DNA of 64,000 nt, from assembly GCA_022827905.1 (NCBI GenBank), contig JAJEIQ010000064.1:49362-113361 (forward strand). Direction: 5' to 3'. The notes beneath the pieces were generated by a model that made no database searches, was not told the DNA's origin, and worked only from the letters and a program-made list of their open reading frames with translations. The first letter of the stretch is position 1. The number at the start of each line of letters is the position of its first letter. This DNA comes from Pseudomonadales bacterium. Lineage in GTDB: Bacteria > Pseudomonadota > Gammaproteobacteria > Pseudomonadales > Azotimanducaceae. Below, piece by piece: positions 44,343 through 53,163 of this stretch. The position numbers were made by a program, and so were the translations under genes.

Positions 44343-44354
44343 ATGATATATCAT
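44343..44354. promoter_or_regulatory. Operator-like AT-rich palindrome, site D
   Basis: ATGATATATCAT, a perfect 12-bp palindrome, in an AT-rich island between the divergent CoA-transferase and lyase genes. It agrees with site B over ATGA--TATCATTA and with the left half of site A. Confidence 0.65.
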
Positions 44355-44416
44355 TAGTGCATTTCACCAGAACAACGCGGCGTCCGGGCTTGCCCGGCGC
44401 CCGGGGGCGGCCCGCC

Positions 44417-45385
44417 GTGGAACCATCCAGCCCATCCATCGACATTGAAATCAGCGAGGTCGGCACCCGCGACGGCCTGCAGAGCATCGACTCGATCCTG
44501 CCGACCGAGGCCAAGAAGGCCTGGATCGCCGCCGAGGCCGCCGCTGGCGTGCCGGAGATCGAAGTGGGGTCCTTCGTGCCCGCCCGCCTGCTGCCGCAAC
44601 TGGCGGACACGGCCGAACTGGTGGCCTTCGCCAAGACCCTGCCCGGCCTGAACGTCGCGGTGCTCGTTCCCAACCTGAAGGGCGCGCGAGCCGCGATCAA
44701 GAGCGGCGCGGACAAGATGTCGCTGCCCTTCTCGGTCAGCGAATCCCACAGCCGCGCCAACCTCAAACGCTCCCATGCGCAGGTTTTCTGCGAGGTGGCG
44801 GCCATCGTGGCCGCCCTCAAGGAGACGCCGGCCGCAAGGCGGCCGCGGTTCGAGGTCGGCCTGTCCACGGCCTTCGGCTGCACCCTGGAAGGCGCCGTTG
44901 ACGAGGACGCGGTGCTGCGGATCGCCGAACGGGCGGTCGAGCTCGGCGCCGACGAAGTCGGCCTCTCCGACACTGCGGGCTACGGCAACCCCGCCCAAGT
45001 GCGGCGGCTCACCGACCGGATCCACGCCGCGGTGGGCAGGGAGCGGATGACCGGGATCCACCTGCACAACACCCGCGGACAGGGCCTCGCCAACGTCATG
45101 GCCGCGCTGGAGGCGGGGCTCACCACCATCGACAGCTCGCTCGGCGGCATCGGCGGCTGTCCGTTCGCACCGGGGGCGAGCGGCAACATCGTCACGGAGG
45201 ACCTCGTCTTCCTGCTCGAATCCATGGGCCTGAACACCGGGATCGACATCGGCCGCCTGCTCGAGGTACGGGCGCAGGTGCAGGCGGCCTTGCCGGGCGA
45301 GTCCCTCTACGGCTTCCTGGCCGACGCGGGCCTGCCGAAGGGCTTCGCCTACGCGCGCCCGCCCGCCGGCCCCGCGGCGACGTGA
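44417..45385 (+). CDS. HMG-CoA lyase-like enzyme (DRE-TIM family)
   Basis: A 322-residue TIM-barrel lyase. It has the EVGTRDGLQSIDSILPT metal and substrate motif, EVGSFVPARLLPQL, SVSESHSRANLK, LSDTAGYGNPAQV, GIHLHNTRGQGLANVMAAL and GGCPFAPGASGNIVTEDLVFLLESMG with the active-site Cys. It splits 3-hydroxy-3-methylacyl-CoA-type substrates to acetyl- or propionyl-CoA plus a keto acid. I prefer the GTG at 44417; a GTG at 44357 adds 20 unlike residues and touches site D without ribosome-site space. Confidence 0.88.
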   Translation: MEPSSPSIDIEISEVGTRDGLQSIDSILPTEAKKAWIAAEAAAGVPEIEVGSFVPARLLPQLADTAELVAFAKTLPGLNVAVLVPNLKGARAAIKSGADKMSLPFSVSESHSRANLKRSHAQVFCEVAAIVAALKETPAARRPRFEVGLSTAFGCTLEGAVDEDAVLRIAERAVELGADEVGLSDTAGYGNPAQVRRLTDRIHAAVGRERMTGIHLHNTRGQGLANVMAALEAGLTTIDSSLGGIGGCPFAPGASGNIVTEDLVFLLESMGLNTGIDIGRLLEVRAQVQAALPGESLYGFLADAGLPKGFAYARPPAGPAAT

Positions 45386-45424
45386 CCCGGTTCCCGCACG
45401 GCAGTCCCGGGGCTGGCTGAGCCC

Positions 45425-46492
45425 ATGGCGGAGGGGGTTGGCAACGACGCAGGCGTCCCGGCCTACGCGGCGCTGGCACTGCAGGTCACCGTGGACGCGG
45501 TCAACCGCTGTCCCGATGCGGCGGCCGCTCGCGCGCGCATCGAGGCGTCCCTCGACCGGATCGCCAAGCAGGTGGCCGCCAGCCGGCAGTTCATCGGCCC
45601 GCACCTGAAGCTGGTGGTGCTGCCGGAGTACTTCCTCACCGGCTATCCCATGGGCGAGAGCGCCGGCGACTGGCGGCGGCGCGCGTGCATCGATCCGCAG
45701 GGGCCGGAGTACGAGCGGCTCGGGCGCATCGCCCAGGAAAGCGGCGTGTACCTTTCGGGCAACCTGTACGAGACCGACCCCAACTTTCCGGAACTCTACT
45801 TCCAAACCAGTTTCGTCCTCGACGATGCCGGCAATCCCATCCTGCGCTACCGCCGCCTGATCTCGATGTACGGCCCGACCCCCCACGACGTGCTCGACCG
45901 GTACCTGGACGTCTACGGCGCGGACAGCCTGTTCCCGGTCGCCGACACCCCCCTCGGCCGCCTGGCGGCCGTCGCCTCGGAGGAGATCCTGTTCCCCGAG
46001 GTGAGCCGGGCGCTGGCGCTCAAGGGCGCCGAACTGCTCTGCCACTCCTCATCGGAGGTGGCGAGCCCCGCCCTGACGCCGAAGAACGCCGCCAAGCTGG
46101 CCCGGGCTTACGAAAACCACGTTTACGTGGTCTCCGCCAACACCGCCGGCGTTTCCGGCATCGACCTGCCCGGCCGCTCCGTCGATGGGGGTTCGAAAGT
46201 CGTTGACCACCTGGGACGGGTGCTGGCGGAAGCGGCGGCCGGTGAGTCGATGGCGGCCTGGGCGGACGTTCGCATCGACGCCCTGCGCGAGCACCGGCGC
46301 CGGCCCGGCATGTTCAACGTCCTCACCCGCCAGCGGCTCGGGCTGTTCGCGAACGCCTACCGGGACGATGCGGTCCATCCCGCCAACACCCTGCTCGACG
46401 CCGACGGCGGGACCATCGCCCCGGAACGCGCCCACTTCGGCGAGGTCCAGCGCACGGTCATCCGCGCCCTCATGGAGCGGGGCGTCATCTGA
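45425..46492 (+). CDS. Nitrilase-superfamily protein lacking the catalytic Cys
   Basis: A 355-residue carbon-nitrogen-hydrolase-fold protein. The Glu of the triad is kept (Glu68 in VVLPEYFLTGYP). The usual Lys position (YRK-L) reads RYRRL with Arg143/144. The nucleophile block, normally ICYDxxFPE, reads ASEEILFPEV, placing Ser185 where Cys is expected, though the surrounding VSRALALKGAELL is well conserved. It may use Ser, bind ligand without hydrolysis, or do another reaction. It starts 39 bases after the lyase gene in the same unit. Confidence 0.82.
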   Translation: MAEGVGNDAGVPAYAALALQVTVDAVNRCPDAAAARARIEASLDRIAKQVAASRQFIGPHLKLVVLPEYFLTGYPMGESAGDWRRRACIDPQGPEYERLGRIAQESGVYLSGNLYETDPNFPELYFQTSFVLDDAGNPILRYRRLISMYGPTPHDVLDRYLDVYGADSLFPVADTPLGRLAAVASEEILFPEVSRALALKGAELLCHSSSEVASPALTPKNAAKLARAYENHVYVVSANTAGVSGIDLPGRSVDGGSKVVDHLGRVLAEAAAGESMAAWADVRIDALREHRRRPGMFNVLTRQRLGLFANAYRDDAVHPANTLLDADGGTIAPERAHFGEVQRTVIRALMERGVI

Positions 46493-46544
46493 TGGCGGGG
46501 GCCCCCGTGCCGGTGGGCCGCTTGCGGGCCGGGAGCGAATCGCA

Positions 46545-47432
46545 TTGAACAGGCTTCGGGCTGGAACGGTCTCCGTCGCCGATCTCGCGCGCAGCCGCCG
46601 GATCTATGAGCGCTGGCTGGACTACGAAACGGTCGAGCGGGGCGAGGTCGGCGCGGGACTCGCTGCGAGCTGGGGCGCACCGGGAACGGCAGGCGCTCCG
46701 TACGCCCTGCTGCGGCCCGCATCGCGGGCGGACACCTACCTGCGGTTGATCGAGGCGCCGGCGGTTCCCGGCTTCGTGCCCCTGGTCACCTACGGGTGGG
46801 CGGCGCTTGAGTTCTGCGTGCGCGACGTGCTCGCCGTCAACGAGCGCCTCGCGGACTCGCCTTTCGAGGTCATCGGGCCGCCGCGGGGCGTCGATGGGGT
46901 GGCGCCCATTCACGCCATGCAAGCGAAGGGCCCCGACGGCGAAGTCTGCTACTTCACCCAGATCGACGACGACCTGCCGGGGTTCCGGCTGCCGAGGGCG
47001 CAGAGCTTCATCGACCGCCTCTTCATCAACGTGCTGGCGTCGAGCGACATGCGCGCCGCGCAGCGATGGATGGTTCAAGGGCTCGGGTTCGACGTGGGGC
47101 AGGAATCGATGGACATCACCTACAGGATGCTGGCGAAGGCCTTCGGCACGCCGGTCGAGCAGCGCTACACCATATCGACCATGGCGGATGGGAGGGACCT
47201 GTTCCTGGAGATCGACCAGATGCCCGCGGCAGCGGGCCCGCGTCCGTCGCACGAGGGGCTGCTGCCCCCGGGAATCGCGATGACGACCTTCCGGATGGGC
47301 GACCTCGACTCGGTAGCGGCAGCGCCGCTCGCGACCGCCCAGGCGCACGACGGCCAACTTTACGACAGCGGGCGCAGCGTCACCGTGGCCGATCCGGACG
47401 GCACGCTGTTCGAACTGGTTGAGTCGCGCTGA
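46545..47432 (+). CDS. Two-module VOC family protein
   Basis: A 295-residue protein with two VOC units, the first from VSVADLARSRRIYERWLDYETV and the second from LFINVLASSDMRAAQRWMVQGLGFD, ending in VTVADPDGTLFELVESR. Double-length VOC proteins include extradiol dioxygenases, but I do not see the full two-His-one-Glu pattern clearly enough to claim one. The start is a TTG at 46545 with GGGAG upstream; no ATG or GTG lies between the previous stop and the conserved region. Confidence 0.75.
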   Translation: MNRLRAGTVSVADLARSRRIYERWLDYETVERGEVGAGLAASWGAPGTAGAPYALLRPASRADTYLRLIEAPAVPGFVPLVTYGWAALEFCVRDVLAVNERLADSPFEVIGPPRGVDGVAPIHAMQAKGPDGEVCYFTQIDDDLPGFRLPRAQSFIDRLFINVLASSDMRAAQRWMVQGLGFDVGQESMDITYRMLAKAFGTPVEQRYTISTMADGRDLFLEIDQMPAAAGPRPSHEGLLPPGIAMTTFRMGDLDSVAAAPLATAQAHDGQLYDSGRSVTVADPDGTLFELVESR

Positions 47433-47478
47433 CCGGGGGGCGGCTTAAGGCCTCGACCGCCCCCTGTCGCCGGAGCCG

Positions 47479-48261
47479 TCAGCCGGCGTAGTCATCCATG
47501 CTCAGGTTCATCCGGTAGTGGAACCGCTCGGGATGGTACTGGCAGTTGAGCAGGTCGACGGCGTCGCCGCTGTCGTCGAACGAGTGGCGCACCAAGGTGA
47601 GGACGGGGTCGCCGGGCACGAGCTGCAACTGCTCGGCCACCAGCGGCGTGGCGGCCGAGGCGCTCAGGTACTGCTCGATGCGGGTGATGGCGTGGCCGTT
47701 CTCCGCCATGATGTCGAAACGGGTGCGCCGCTCGATGTTCCGGGCGGTGAACCCCCGGGCGATGCCGCGGGTCCAGCTTTCGTAGTAGGCGAACGGCACC
47801 GCGTCCTCGCTGGAGCGCACGCGGGTGACGTAGTGCACCGGCTCGCCCTCCGGCATGCGCAGGTCGTCGACCAGGTTGCGCGGCGGCAGGCGCTTCTCGA
47901 TGTGCAGCACGCGGACCTTGGTGGTGCGCGACATGCTGGCGAGCCGCTCGAGCATGCCGACCAGCGGGGCCTCCACTTCGGAGGCGGAGGACTCGAAGAC
48001 CACGTGGCTGCCCTTGCCGCGCTGCCGCTTGATGAGGCCGTCGGCGGCGAGCATGTCCATCACCCGCTTGGCGGTGACGCGCGACACGCCGAAGCCCGAG
48101 GAAAGCTCGGCTTCCGTCGGCAGCTTGGCGCCCTGGGCCAGGGAGCCGGAGAGGATGTGCCGCTTTAGCAGCTGGTAGAGCTGGTGGTACAGGGGAATCG
48201 GGCCGTCGGTGCGCAGGGAGCCGAGTTCCATCGGCGTGAACAGTTGGCTGGTCTTTTCCAT
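47479..48261 (-). CDS. GntR family regulator with UTRA domain (HutC type)
   Basis: A 260-residue transcription factor. The winged helix spans residues 15-88 (PLYHQLYQLLKRHILSG, LPTEAELSSGFGVSRVTAKRVMDMLAADGLIKRQRGKGSHV) and a UTRA effector-binding domain follows to the end (VHYVTRVRSSEDAVPFAYYESW, LLNCQYHPERFHYR). UTRA proteins bind small pathway metabolites and repress short AT- or GT-type palindromes. It is the last gene of the leftward unit led by the FAD oxidase, whose promoter holds site E, so it may control itself and the other five sites. Confidence 0.92.
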   Translation of the reverse strand: MEKTSQLFTPMELGSLRTDGPIPLYHQLYQLLKRHILSGSLAQGAKLPTEAELSSGFGVSRVTAKRVMDMLAADGLIKRQRGKGSHVVFESSASEVEAPLVGMLERLASMSRTTKVRVLHIEKRLPPRNLVDDLRMPEGEPVHYVTRVRSSEDAVPFAYYESWTRGIARGFTARNIERRTRFDIMAENGHAITRIEQYLSASAATPLVAEQLQLVPGDPVLTLVRHSFDDSGDAVDLLNCQYHPERFHYRMNLSMDDYAG

Positions 48262-48331
48262 GATCTAACCTGACGGGGCTTTATCGAGTTGAACTGGCTG
48301 GACTGTGCACGGACCCGCTCCCCGGCCGAGG

Positions 48332-49789
48332 TCAGCTAGTGTAGCCGCCGTCGGCCCCGGGCGCATCCAGCGCGCCCTGAAGCGTGCGGTAGGCGGCCTG
48401 GGCATCCAGCAGCGCCAGCAGCATCCGGGTCAGGCGCGCGGGCTCCGGCGGGCTCTCGTTGCGCTCCAGGTACTGTCCGCGCAGCCAGTACCAAGCCCGC
48501 CACAGGTGCGCCCCGGAGGCTTCCGGGGCGAGATCCGGCAGGACGCCGCCGAACCAGGGGACGGCCATCTCCTCGAAGCGGATCCGCGGATCGCCCTGGG
48601 CGGCCATTCGGGCGAGGCGCGCCGTGGCGCCGGTGCCCGTGACCGTCACGCGCTCGGCGTCGAGCGTCTCGACGATGCGCCGCACGGCATGCACGCAGTG
48701 GTCCACGCAAAGGCCCTCGGGATGCGCCGACCCGCCGTGGCCCGGCAGATCGATGCGCGCCCAACCGCTGCCGCCGGGCGGCGCATCGACTAGGTCGCCG
48801 GCGCCGCCCAGCCCGTGCAGGACGACTCCGGCGGCGCCGCCTTCCCCGTTCACGCGGTAGCGGATGGGGCCGAAGCCCGCATCGGCGTAGCGGATCGAAC
48901 CGGAGTCGAGGCAAAGATCCTCGGCTGCCGAGCCCTGGTCGGGGAGCACCCGATCCAAGTGTGATTCCAGGCAGGACCAGCGGTCCTCCGGCGTCGGCCC
49001 GCAATGGGCCATGACGACGTTGCCGCCCCACTCCAGCTCGTCGAAGCGGTCCGTCCACCGTTTGAGGATGCTGCCCTGCCAGCGCAGGACGACCAGCGGC
49101 GCCTCGATGGGTGTGACCCGCTCGGCCCGTTCGTTCAGGAAAGCCGCCCGGTAGGCGGCCTCGTAGCCCGGTCCCGCCGCCAGGTAGGCGCGGGCGGCCA
49201 GATCCATCGACGCGGCGTCGCCGAGCCGGGGCGCCACCCGGCCGTCAGCGGCCGGACGCTGCCAAGGGAAGAACAGGGTGGCGTCGTGGGCCGCCTGCCA
49301 AGCCCGGGCGAGATGGCTTCCGTCGGCTGCCGGCCGCAGGTCGGGAAAGTAGCCGTCCATGATGCGGGCGCGCTCCGCGTCGGTGAAACTGGCGGCGTTG
49401 TCGAGCACGACGCCGCGCACGGCGCCGGCATCCGCCTTGGCCCACTCGATGGCGATCTGCGCGCCGGTCGCGGAACCGTAAACGGCGACGCGATCGAGGC
49501 CGAGGGCGGCGCGCAGGGCAATCATGGCCTCCACCCAGGGCGCGAGTCCCTGGGCCCTGCCTCCGTCCGCAACGGGCTCCGACTCGCCGAACCCCGGCGT
49601 GTCGGGCGCGATCAGCGTGGCCCGGCAGGCAAGCCGGCGCATCAGGGGCACCATGAAGGCGGAGCTGAAGGGCGAGGGATGCAGCAGGAACAGCGGCGGG
49701 CCGCTGCCGGCAACCCGGTAGTGCAGGTCGATAGGCCCGCCGCCGAGGGTCAGCCTGGCGCTGGACTGCCTGACGGCGGCGGCGTTCAA
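48332..49789 (-). CDS. Tandem alpha/beta-hydrolase-fold protein without nucleophiles
   Basis: A 485-residue protein with two alpha/beta-hydrolase halves. The first (about 1-285) has FLLHPSPFSSAF and APDTPGFGES; the second (about 300-485) has GVVLHGLGGAGD and DLPGHGGSAHP. In the nucleophile elbow, normally G-x-S-x-G, the first half reads GSATG (Ala107) and the second GTGAT (Gly387). Both seem unable to act as serine hydrolases. The start is a TTG overlapping the stop of the upstream oxidase gene (TTGA). Confidence 0.8.
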   Translation of the reverse strand: MNAAAVRQSSARLTLGGGPIDLHYRVAGSGPPLFLLHPSPFSSAFMVPLMRRLACRATLIAPDTPGFGESEPVADGGRAQGLAPWVEAMIALRAALGLDRVAVYGSATGAQIAIEWAKADAGAVRGVVLDNAASFTDAERARIMDGYFPDLRPAADGSHLARAWQAAHDATLFFPWQRPAADGRVAPRLGDAASMDLAARAYLAAGPGYEAAYRAAFLNERAERVTPIEAPLVVLRWQGSILKRWTDRFDELEWGGNVVMAHCGPTPEDRWSCLESHLDRVLPDQGSAAEDLCLDSGSIRYADAGFGPIRYRVNGEGGAAGVVLHGLGGAGDLVDAPPGGSGWARIDLPGHGGSAHPEGLCVDHCVHAVRRIVETLDAERVTVTGTGATARLARMAAQGDPRIRFEEMAVPWFGGVLPDLAPEASGAHLWRAWYWLRGQYLERNESPPEPARLTRMLLALLDAQAAYRTLQGALDAPGADGGYTS

Positions 49790-51378
49790 TGCGCCGGCAG
49801 CCCGAGGGCACCGGGATTGATGCGCCCTTCGGGATCCAGAAGCGTTTTGAGTTCGCTCACTAGGCGGCGCGGCGCCTCGTCCAGACCTTCCCGGTACGGA
49901 TAGCGCCGGCCGATCTGCAGGTGCGCGGCACCCAACGCCTGGAACAGCGCCATGAGTTCAGCGCGCAGGCGCATGACCTCGTCCCGCGCGGCGTGGTTTT
50001 CCGGGTGGCGCTCGACCTTGCGCAGCACCTGTTCTTCCACGCTGTGCCGGTGCAGGGCATTGAGCCCGTCCGGCCAGTAGAACACCGGCTCGATCACGAA
50101 GCAGTTGGTGTCGGCGCAGGTCATCAGGGTACCGTGCACGATCCCGTGCCGCTCCATAACGGCGGCGTTGTCCGCGAAGAGCGCCTCGATGGCCTCAAAG
50201 GCAGCCACCGCGTTCGAATGGGGCAGCAGCCCGTGCACCGGCAGCCAACGCTCCCCGGCCGGGCCGATCATGGAGTTCAGGGGGCCGAACGGATGGGCCC
50301 GGGCGATCTTGGGCACGCTGTTCTCGATCTCCCGGGCGCCTTCGGCCGCGCAGATGTCCCGGATGCGCCCGATCGAATCATCCGCCGCCGACTGGGTCGC
50401 CTCCTCCACCATGAAGTGCGCGGAGAAGCCCACGTCCTTCATGAATCCCCGGCCGGCGGCGGCCACCTTGGCGCCTGCCTTCAAGCCCTCGATGAGGCCC
50501 TCCTGCCCGGCGACCACCCGGCCGAGGGCCCGGACGTCGGCGGTGAGGGATTCGCGCTTCATGCGCTGCGCCTTGAGGGTTGGATCGAACCCGAAGCAGG
50601 CGTCCGCCAACCGCCGCCTGGAGACCTCCGACATGGCCCGCATGAGTGGGCGGTGGGCGGCGAAGTCGAAGCTGGCGGCCGCCCGTCCGTCGCCCGCGGG
50701 CAACAGCTTTAGCGTCGCCTCGGTCTTGATGCCCAGCGCCCCGGCGTCGCAGGTGAACAGCCCCGTCAGGTCCGGCCCGTAGTGCCGGAGGAACGGCTTG
50801 GACCCGGCCTGGGCGGCGGCGCCGGTCCGCAGGCGCTCGCCGCTCGCCAGCACGACCTCGAAGCCGATCGCGGAGTCGGCGGCCGTGCCGTGCCGGCCGC
50901 TGCCCCAGAACACGCTGTTCTGCGAAAGGCTGCCGCCGACCGTGGCCTTCAGGCCCGACAGCGTGCCCCAGAACGGCGTGCGCAGGCCCAGCGGCGCCAA
51001 GGCCTCGTGCAGGCGGTGCCAAGTGCAGCCCGCCTGCACGGTGACGTACATGTCCTCGGCGTTGACCTCAAGCACCAGGTCCATGCGCCCCATGTCGAGG
51101 CAGAGCGTCCGGCCGCCGGGGCAGACGTAGCCGCTGCTGTAGGACATCCCGCCGCCGCGCGGGGCGATGACGAGATCCTCTTCGCGGGCGAAGGCCACCG
51201 TTTCGACGACCGCCTCAGTGGAAGCCGGCCGCACCACCGCCAGCACGGGATGGGAATCGCCGGAGATGTCTTGGCCGTAAAGCTCGCGGGAAGCGGCGTC
51301 GACGTGGACCGAGTCGGTCCCCAACCGTCCGGCGAGGCGTTCGAGGCTGGATTCGTCGATGCCGGACCGTGCGCGCAC
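49786..51378 (-). CDS. FAD-linked oxidase, VAO/PCMH superfamily
   Basis: A 530-residue flavoprotein. The FAD-binding half has VVRPASTEAVVETVAFAREEDLVIAPRGGGMSYSSGYV, then VTVQAGCTWHRLHEAL and VGGSLSQNSVFWGSGRHGTAADSA. The C-terminal part, with GPLNSMIGPAGERWLPVHGLLPHSNAV and LLDPEGRINPGALG, and the overall length resemble 4-cresol dehydrogenase and vanillyl-alcohol oxidase. Those oxidise benzylic or allylic carbons. It is the first gene of a leftward unit, 101 bases from site E. Confidence 0.85.
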   Translation of the reverse strand: MRARSGIDESSLERLAGRLGTDSVHVDAASRELYGQDISGDSHPVLAVVRPASTEAVVETVAFAREEDLVIAPRGGGMSYSSGYVCPGGRTLCLDMGRMDLVLEVNAEDMYVTVQAGCTWHRLHEALAPLGLRTPFWGTLSGLKATVGGSLSQNSVFWGSGRHGTAADSAIGFEVVLASGERLRTGAAAQAGSKPFLRHYGPDLTGLFTCDAGALGIKTEATLKLLPAGDGRAAASFDFAAHRPLMRAMSEVSRRRLADACFGFDPTLKAQRMKRESLTADVRALGRVVAGQEGLIEGLKAGAKVAAAGRGFMKDVGFSAHFMVEEATQSAADDSIGRIRDICAAEGAREIENSVPKIARAHPFGPLNSMIGPAGERWLPVHGLLPHSNAVAAFEAIEALFADNAAVMERHGIVHGTLMTCADTNCFVIEPVFYWPDGLNALHRHSVEEQVLRKVERHPENHAARDEVMRLRAELMALFQALGAAHLQIGRRYPYREGLDEAPRRLVSELKTLLDPEGRINPGALGLPAH

Positions 51379-51478
51379 GCTGGCCTCCTGTGCAATCGAG
51401 CCGCCCCCGGGAATTCCGCGCCCGCGGCAGGGGCCCTGCCCGATAAAAAAAACGAGCCCAGTATAACCCGCGAGTTGC

Positions 51479-51494
51479 TATTGATATAACAATA
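51479..51494. promoter_or_regulatory. Operator-like AT-rich palindrome, site E
   Basis: TATTGATATAACAATA, an inverted repeat (TATTG/CAATA) between the divergent FAD oxidase and isochorismatase-like genes. It matches the site A core at 13 of 16 positions when aligned over TTGATATAACAATATG, and shares TATTGATA-CAATA with site F. Confidence 0.65.
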
Positions 51495-51533
51495 TGCTTT
51501 TATCCGGAGCGAAGCCGTCGACCGGATGCGCCG

Positions 51534-52247
51534 ATGCCAGTCATGCAGACCTCCGACCTGACGCCGCGTCAGTATTGGCAGGAGGTTAAGTCCAATCCGA
51601 ACCGGTCGCGTTTCGGCTTCGGCGAAAAGGCGGCGCTGATCAACATCGACCTGCAGCGCGCCTACACGGACATTGACAGCTTCCCTACCGCCTATCAGAC
51701 CGACCCCAACCAGATCGACTACATCAACCAACTTGCGTCGCTGGCGCGCGCCAGGAACATGCCGGTGATCTGGACGTTCGTCGCCTACATGGACAACGCC
51801 GACGACGCCGGCGTGTGGGGCACCCGCACCGACACCGAAAACTCCCTGCAGAACATCAAGGAGAACGGCGCGCGGGCGGAGCTCGACCCGCGCCTTGCGG
51901 TGGACCGCGCCCGCGACGCCGTGGTCAACAAGCGCATGGCGAGCGTGTTCCACGACAGCCTGATCCCCTCGCTTTTGGTCTGGCACAAGGTGGACACGGT
52001 GATCCTCACCGGCGGCAGCACCTCGGGCTGCGTGCGCGCCTCGGCGGTGGCCTCGCTGTCGCACGGCTACCGGACGATCGTTGCGGAGGAGTGCGTGGCC
52101 GACAAGCACGAGATTCCCCACTTTTCGAATCTCTGCGACATCATGCTCAAGTACGCCGACGTGGAACCCTTCGCGGCGGTGGCCGCTTGGCTGGAGAGCC
52201 ACCCCGGCTGCCCGCCCATCCGCGAGGCGCGCGGCGTCGGGTTCTGA
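51534..52247 (+). CDS. Isochorismatase-family amidohydrolase
   Basis: A 237-residue cysteine hydrolase. The Asp-Lys-Cys triad is complete: Asp39 in INIDLQRAY, Lys133 in VVNKRMASVF, and Cys166 in GGSTSGCVRASAVASLSHGY. The cis-peptide region LTGGSTSG is conserved. Its set of residues is like N-carbamoylsarcosine amidase and maleamate amidohydrolase rather than true isochorismatase, so hydrolysis of a carbamoyl or half-amide group is likely. It leads a rightward unit with two deacetylase-fold genes, 39 bases after site E. Confidence 0.9.
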   Translation: MPVMQTSDLTPRQYWQEVKSNPNRSRFGFGEKAALINIDLQRAYTDIDSFPTAYQTDPNQIDYINQLASLARARNMPVIWTFVAYMDNADDAGVWGTRTDTENSLQNIKENGARAELDPRLAVDRARDAVVNKRMASVFHDSLIPSLLVWHKVDTVILTGGSTSGCVRASAVASLSHGYRTIVAEECVADKHEIPHFSNLCDIMLKYADVEPFAAVAAWLESHPGCPPIREARGVGF

Positions 52248-52257
52248 GGGCGTTGCG

Positions 52258-53163
52258 GTGCGCGACGACTTGGCGCTCTACGACTACAGGCCTTGGGACG
52301 AGCGCTTGCCGATCCGCTGGCCGAACGACGCGAGGGTGGCCTTCTGGGTGGCGCCCAACATCGAGTTCTACGAACTGGACCCGCCGCCCAACCCCCAGCG
52401 CAAGGCGTGGCCGCGCCCCATCCCCGACATCCAGGGATACGGCACCCGCGACTACGGGAACCGCGTCGGCCACATGCGCATGATGGAGCTGCTCGACCGC
52501 TACGGCGTGCGCGGCTCGATCAGCCTGTCGGTGGCGCTGTGCGACCACCATCCCGAGATCATTGAGCTGTGCCGGGAACGCGACTGGGAGTTCTTCAGCC
52601 ACGGCATCTACAACACCCGCTACGTCTATGGCATGGACGAAGCCCAGGAACGCGCCGTGATCGAGGACTCGGTGCGCACGATCGCCGAACGCACGGGCCA
52701 GCGCTGCGCCGGGTACCTGGCGCCGGCCCTGACCCATACCGAGCGCACCCTGGACCTCTTCAGCGAAGCCGGGGGCCTGTACACCTGCGATCTGTTTCAC
52801 GACGACCAGCCCACCCCCATCCGGGTCCGCTCCGGCAAGCCGTTCGTGTCCGTGCCCTACTCGCTGGAGCTCAACGACACCATCGTGTACGTTGTCAACC
52901 GGGTCGAGCCCCGGCGCTACGGGGAGATGATCAAGCAGGCGTTCGACCGGCTTTACGCGGAGGGCGAATGGGGCGGGACGGTGATGTGCGTGCCCCTGCA
53001 CGCCTACCAGGTGGCCCATCCCCATCGCATCCGCGCCTTCGAGGAGGCGTTGGACTACGTCACCGGCCACGACGGCGTCTGGGTGACGACCGGCCGGGAA
53101 ATCGCCGAGCACTACGTGGAGCACTACTACCAACAGGCGTTGGCGAACCGGGGGGCGGACTAG
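52258..53163 (+). CDS. PuuE-like polysaccharide deacetylase-fold hydrolase (copy 2)
   Basis: A 301-residue NodB-fold protein. It has RIRWPNDARVAFWVAPNIEFYELDP-like opening residues, RDYGNRVGHMRMMELLDRYGVRGSISL, EFFSHGIYNTRYVYGM and a C-terminal MCVPLHAYQVAHPHRI with His ligands. There is no signal peptide. The GTG at 52258 has GAGGG seven bases upstream; in-frame codons before it belong to the previous gene's sequence. The next gene is a paralogue starting at the base after its stop. Confidence 0.85.
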   Translation: MRDDLALYDYRPWDERLPIRWPNDARVAFWVAPNIEFYELDPPPNPQRKAWPRPIPDIQGYGTRDYGNRVGHMRMMELLDRYGVRGSISLSVALCDHHPEIIELCRERDWEFFSHGIYNTRYVYGMDEAQERAVIEDSVRTIAERTGQRCAGYLAPALTHTERTLDLFSEAGGLYTCDLFHDDQPTPIRVRSGKPFVSVPYSLELNDTIVYVVNRVEPRRYGEMIKQAFDRLYAEGEWGGTVMCVPLHAYQVAHPHRIRAFEEALDYVTGHDGVWVTTGREIAEHYVEHYYQQALANRGAD

